NCBI GenBank assembly: GCA_964638865.1
Contig: CAZXBG010000189.1
Coordinates: 1 to 5,832 of the forward strand
Source of the DNA: UBA7236 sp964638865
GTDB lineage: Bacteria; Bacteroidota; Bacteroidia; Chitinophagales; BACL12
Direction: 5' to 3'
Length of the DNA stretch: 5,832 nucleotides
This document shows positions 5,023 through 5,832 of the stretch, in pieces. The notes beneath the pieces were generated by a model that saw only the letters and a program-made list of their open reading frames with translations, was not told the DNA's origin and made no database searches. Each line of letters begins with the position of its first letter. The stretch's first letter is position 1. The position numbers were made by a program, and so were the translations under genes.

Positions 5023-5772
5023 ATGATAGGGAATAAAAAAATAGTGATCGTTTTACCGGCTTATAATGCCGCTAAAACACTGGAACAAACCTATGCGGAA
5101 ATTCCCATGGATATTGTGGATGAAGTTGTATTGGTGGATGATGCAAGTAAAGATGATACTGTTGACGTGGGAAACAGAATAGGTATTAAACATATTATCA
5201 AACATGAAAACAATAAGGGTTATGGCGGAAATCAGAAATCCTGTTATGATAAAGCGCTTTCGCTAAATGCTGATATTGTGATCATGCTCCATCCGGATTA
5301 TCAATATACTCCAAAGCTGATCGCGAGCATGGCGTATATTATTGCACAGGATTTATATCCGGTGGTTTTGGCTTCCCGTATTTTGGGCAGAGGTGCTTTA
5401 AACGGTGGTATGCCATTTTATAAATATGTATTTAATCGCCTTCTCACCCTTTCGCAAAATTTGTTGTTGCGACAAAAATTATCGGAATACCATACGGGCT
5501 ACAGAGCGTTTTCGGGAGATGTTTTGCGCAAAATAAATTACGCTGCAAATTCCGACGATTTTGTGTTTGATAATCAAATGCTCGCACAAATATTTTTTGC
5601 AGGCTATGAAATTGCAGAAGTAACCTGTCCTACAAAATATTTTGAAGATGCATCATCCATTAATTTCAAAAGGAGTGTTATCTATGGATTGGGTGTACTA
5701 AGAACCTCTCTGCAATATCGACTGCAGAAATGGAAAATAACAAAATTTAAATATCTTACTCCGAATAGATAA
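5023..5772 (+). CDS. Family 2 glycosyltransferase, DPM1-like
   Basis: This 249-residue GT-A enzyme is of the class of dolichyl/polyprenyl-phosphate glycosyltransferases (DPM1-like) and probably transfers a sugar from a nucleotide donor to a lipid or polysaccharide acceptor at the inner membrane; the substrates cannot be read. Motifs: KIVIVLPAYN (6-15), LVDDASKD (37-44), NNKGYGGNQKS (63-73), LHPDYQYTP (89-97, in the DxD metal position, the form usual in this subgroup), ASRILGRG (117-124), HTGYRAFSGDVL (157-168) and DDFVFDNQ (178-185, likely catalytic acidic residues). No signal peptide or C-terminal membrane helices are present, unlike GtrB-type relatives. The ATG at 5023 starts right at the first strand and is preferred. 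It diverges from the minus-strand operon; the two starts are 60 bases apart. No terminator with a T-run follows, though a palindrome lies at 5795-5808. Confidence 0.92.
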   Translation: MIGNKKIVIVLPAYNAAKTLEQTYAEIPMDIVDEVVLVDDASKDDTVDVGNRIGIKHIIKHENNKGYGGNQKSCYDKALSLNADIVIMLHPDYQYTPKLIASMAYIIAQDLYPVVLASRILGRGALNGGMPFYKYVFNRLLTLSQNLLLRQKLSEYHTGYRAFSGDVLRKINYAANSDDFVFDNQMLAQIFFAGYEIAEVTCPTKYFEDASSINFKRSVIYGLGVLRTSLQYRLQKWKITKFKYLTPNR

Positions 5773-5785
5773 ATATTAAAGGCCT

Positions 5786-5808
5786 GTTTAAAAAGTTTAA
5801 ATTTAAAC
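5786..5808. repeat. Palindromic AT-rich hairpin after the last gene
   Basis: GTTTAAATTTAAAC at 5795-5808 is a perfect 14-base palindrome. A second copy of its left half, GTTTAAA (5786-5792), can pair with TTTAAAC (5802-5808) instead. It lies 23 bases after the glycosyltransferase stop and could be a weak bidirectional terminator or part of a repeat. The stretch AGGCCTGTTTAAAAAG (5780-5795) together with AACAGCC at the window end forms an imperfect inverted repeat, reminiscent of insertion sequence ends, but the window stops there. Confidence 0.35.
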
Positions 5809-5832
5809 CCTACGTGCCACGAATGAACAGCC

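Noticed and set aside
1..5832. tRNA, rRNA, CRISPR array or transposase gene
   Set aside because: No cloverleaf, ribosomal RNA stretch, regularly spaced repeats or transposase-like protein could be found by reading either strand.

Overview
The window looks like a chromosomal segment from a member of the Bacteroidota. It is AT-rich, its start codons lack Shine-Dalgarno sequences, there are matches to the Bacteroidota -7 promoter motif TAnnTTTG, and the left-edge protein resembles a family I associate with Bacteroidota. The species cannot be named from the sequence.

Layout, left to right. Positions 1-344 (minus) hold the N-terminal part of an uncharacterised helical protein that runs off the left edge. 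Positions 345-845 are an intergenic stretch of about 500 bases. It contains four TGTTTRC repeats, one good -7 promoter match, a possible 49-residue peptide gene (560-709, plus), and a dense set of small inverted repeats (721-830), two of which are mutually exclusive. Positions 846-1358 (plus) encode a 170-residue protein of unknown function. Its C-terminal half follows the strand and helix order of Mrr-like PD-(D/E)XK nucleases, but the catalytic lysine position is not conserved. It converges on ribBA with a single base between the stop codons.

Positions 1360-4962 are a tight three-gene minus-strand operon: a GT4-type glycosyltransferase (first), a membrane-bound GT2 glycosyltransferase, and ribBA (last), the bifunctional enzyme that supplies both precursors of riboflavin. 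The spacings are 0 and 15 bases. A second GT2-type glycosyltransferase of the DPM1-like class (5023-5772, plus) diverges from the operon. The three glycosyltransferases probably help build a cell-surface or exported polysaccharide or glycolipid; ribBA appears to be a housekeeping gene carried on the same transcript.

The ordinary parts are ribBA and the glycosyltransferases. The parts worth a second look are the accessory pocket at 345-1358 (small peptide, attenuator-like leader, degenerate nuclease-like protein with different codon usage), the compact divergent promoter region at 4963-5022, and a 14-base palindrome at the right edge.
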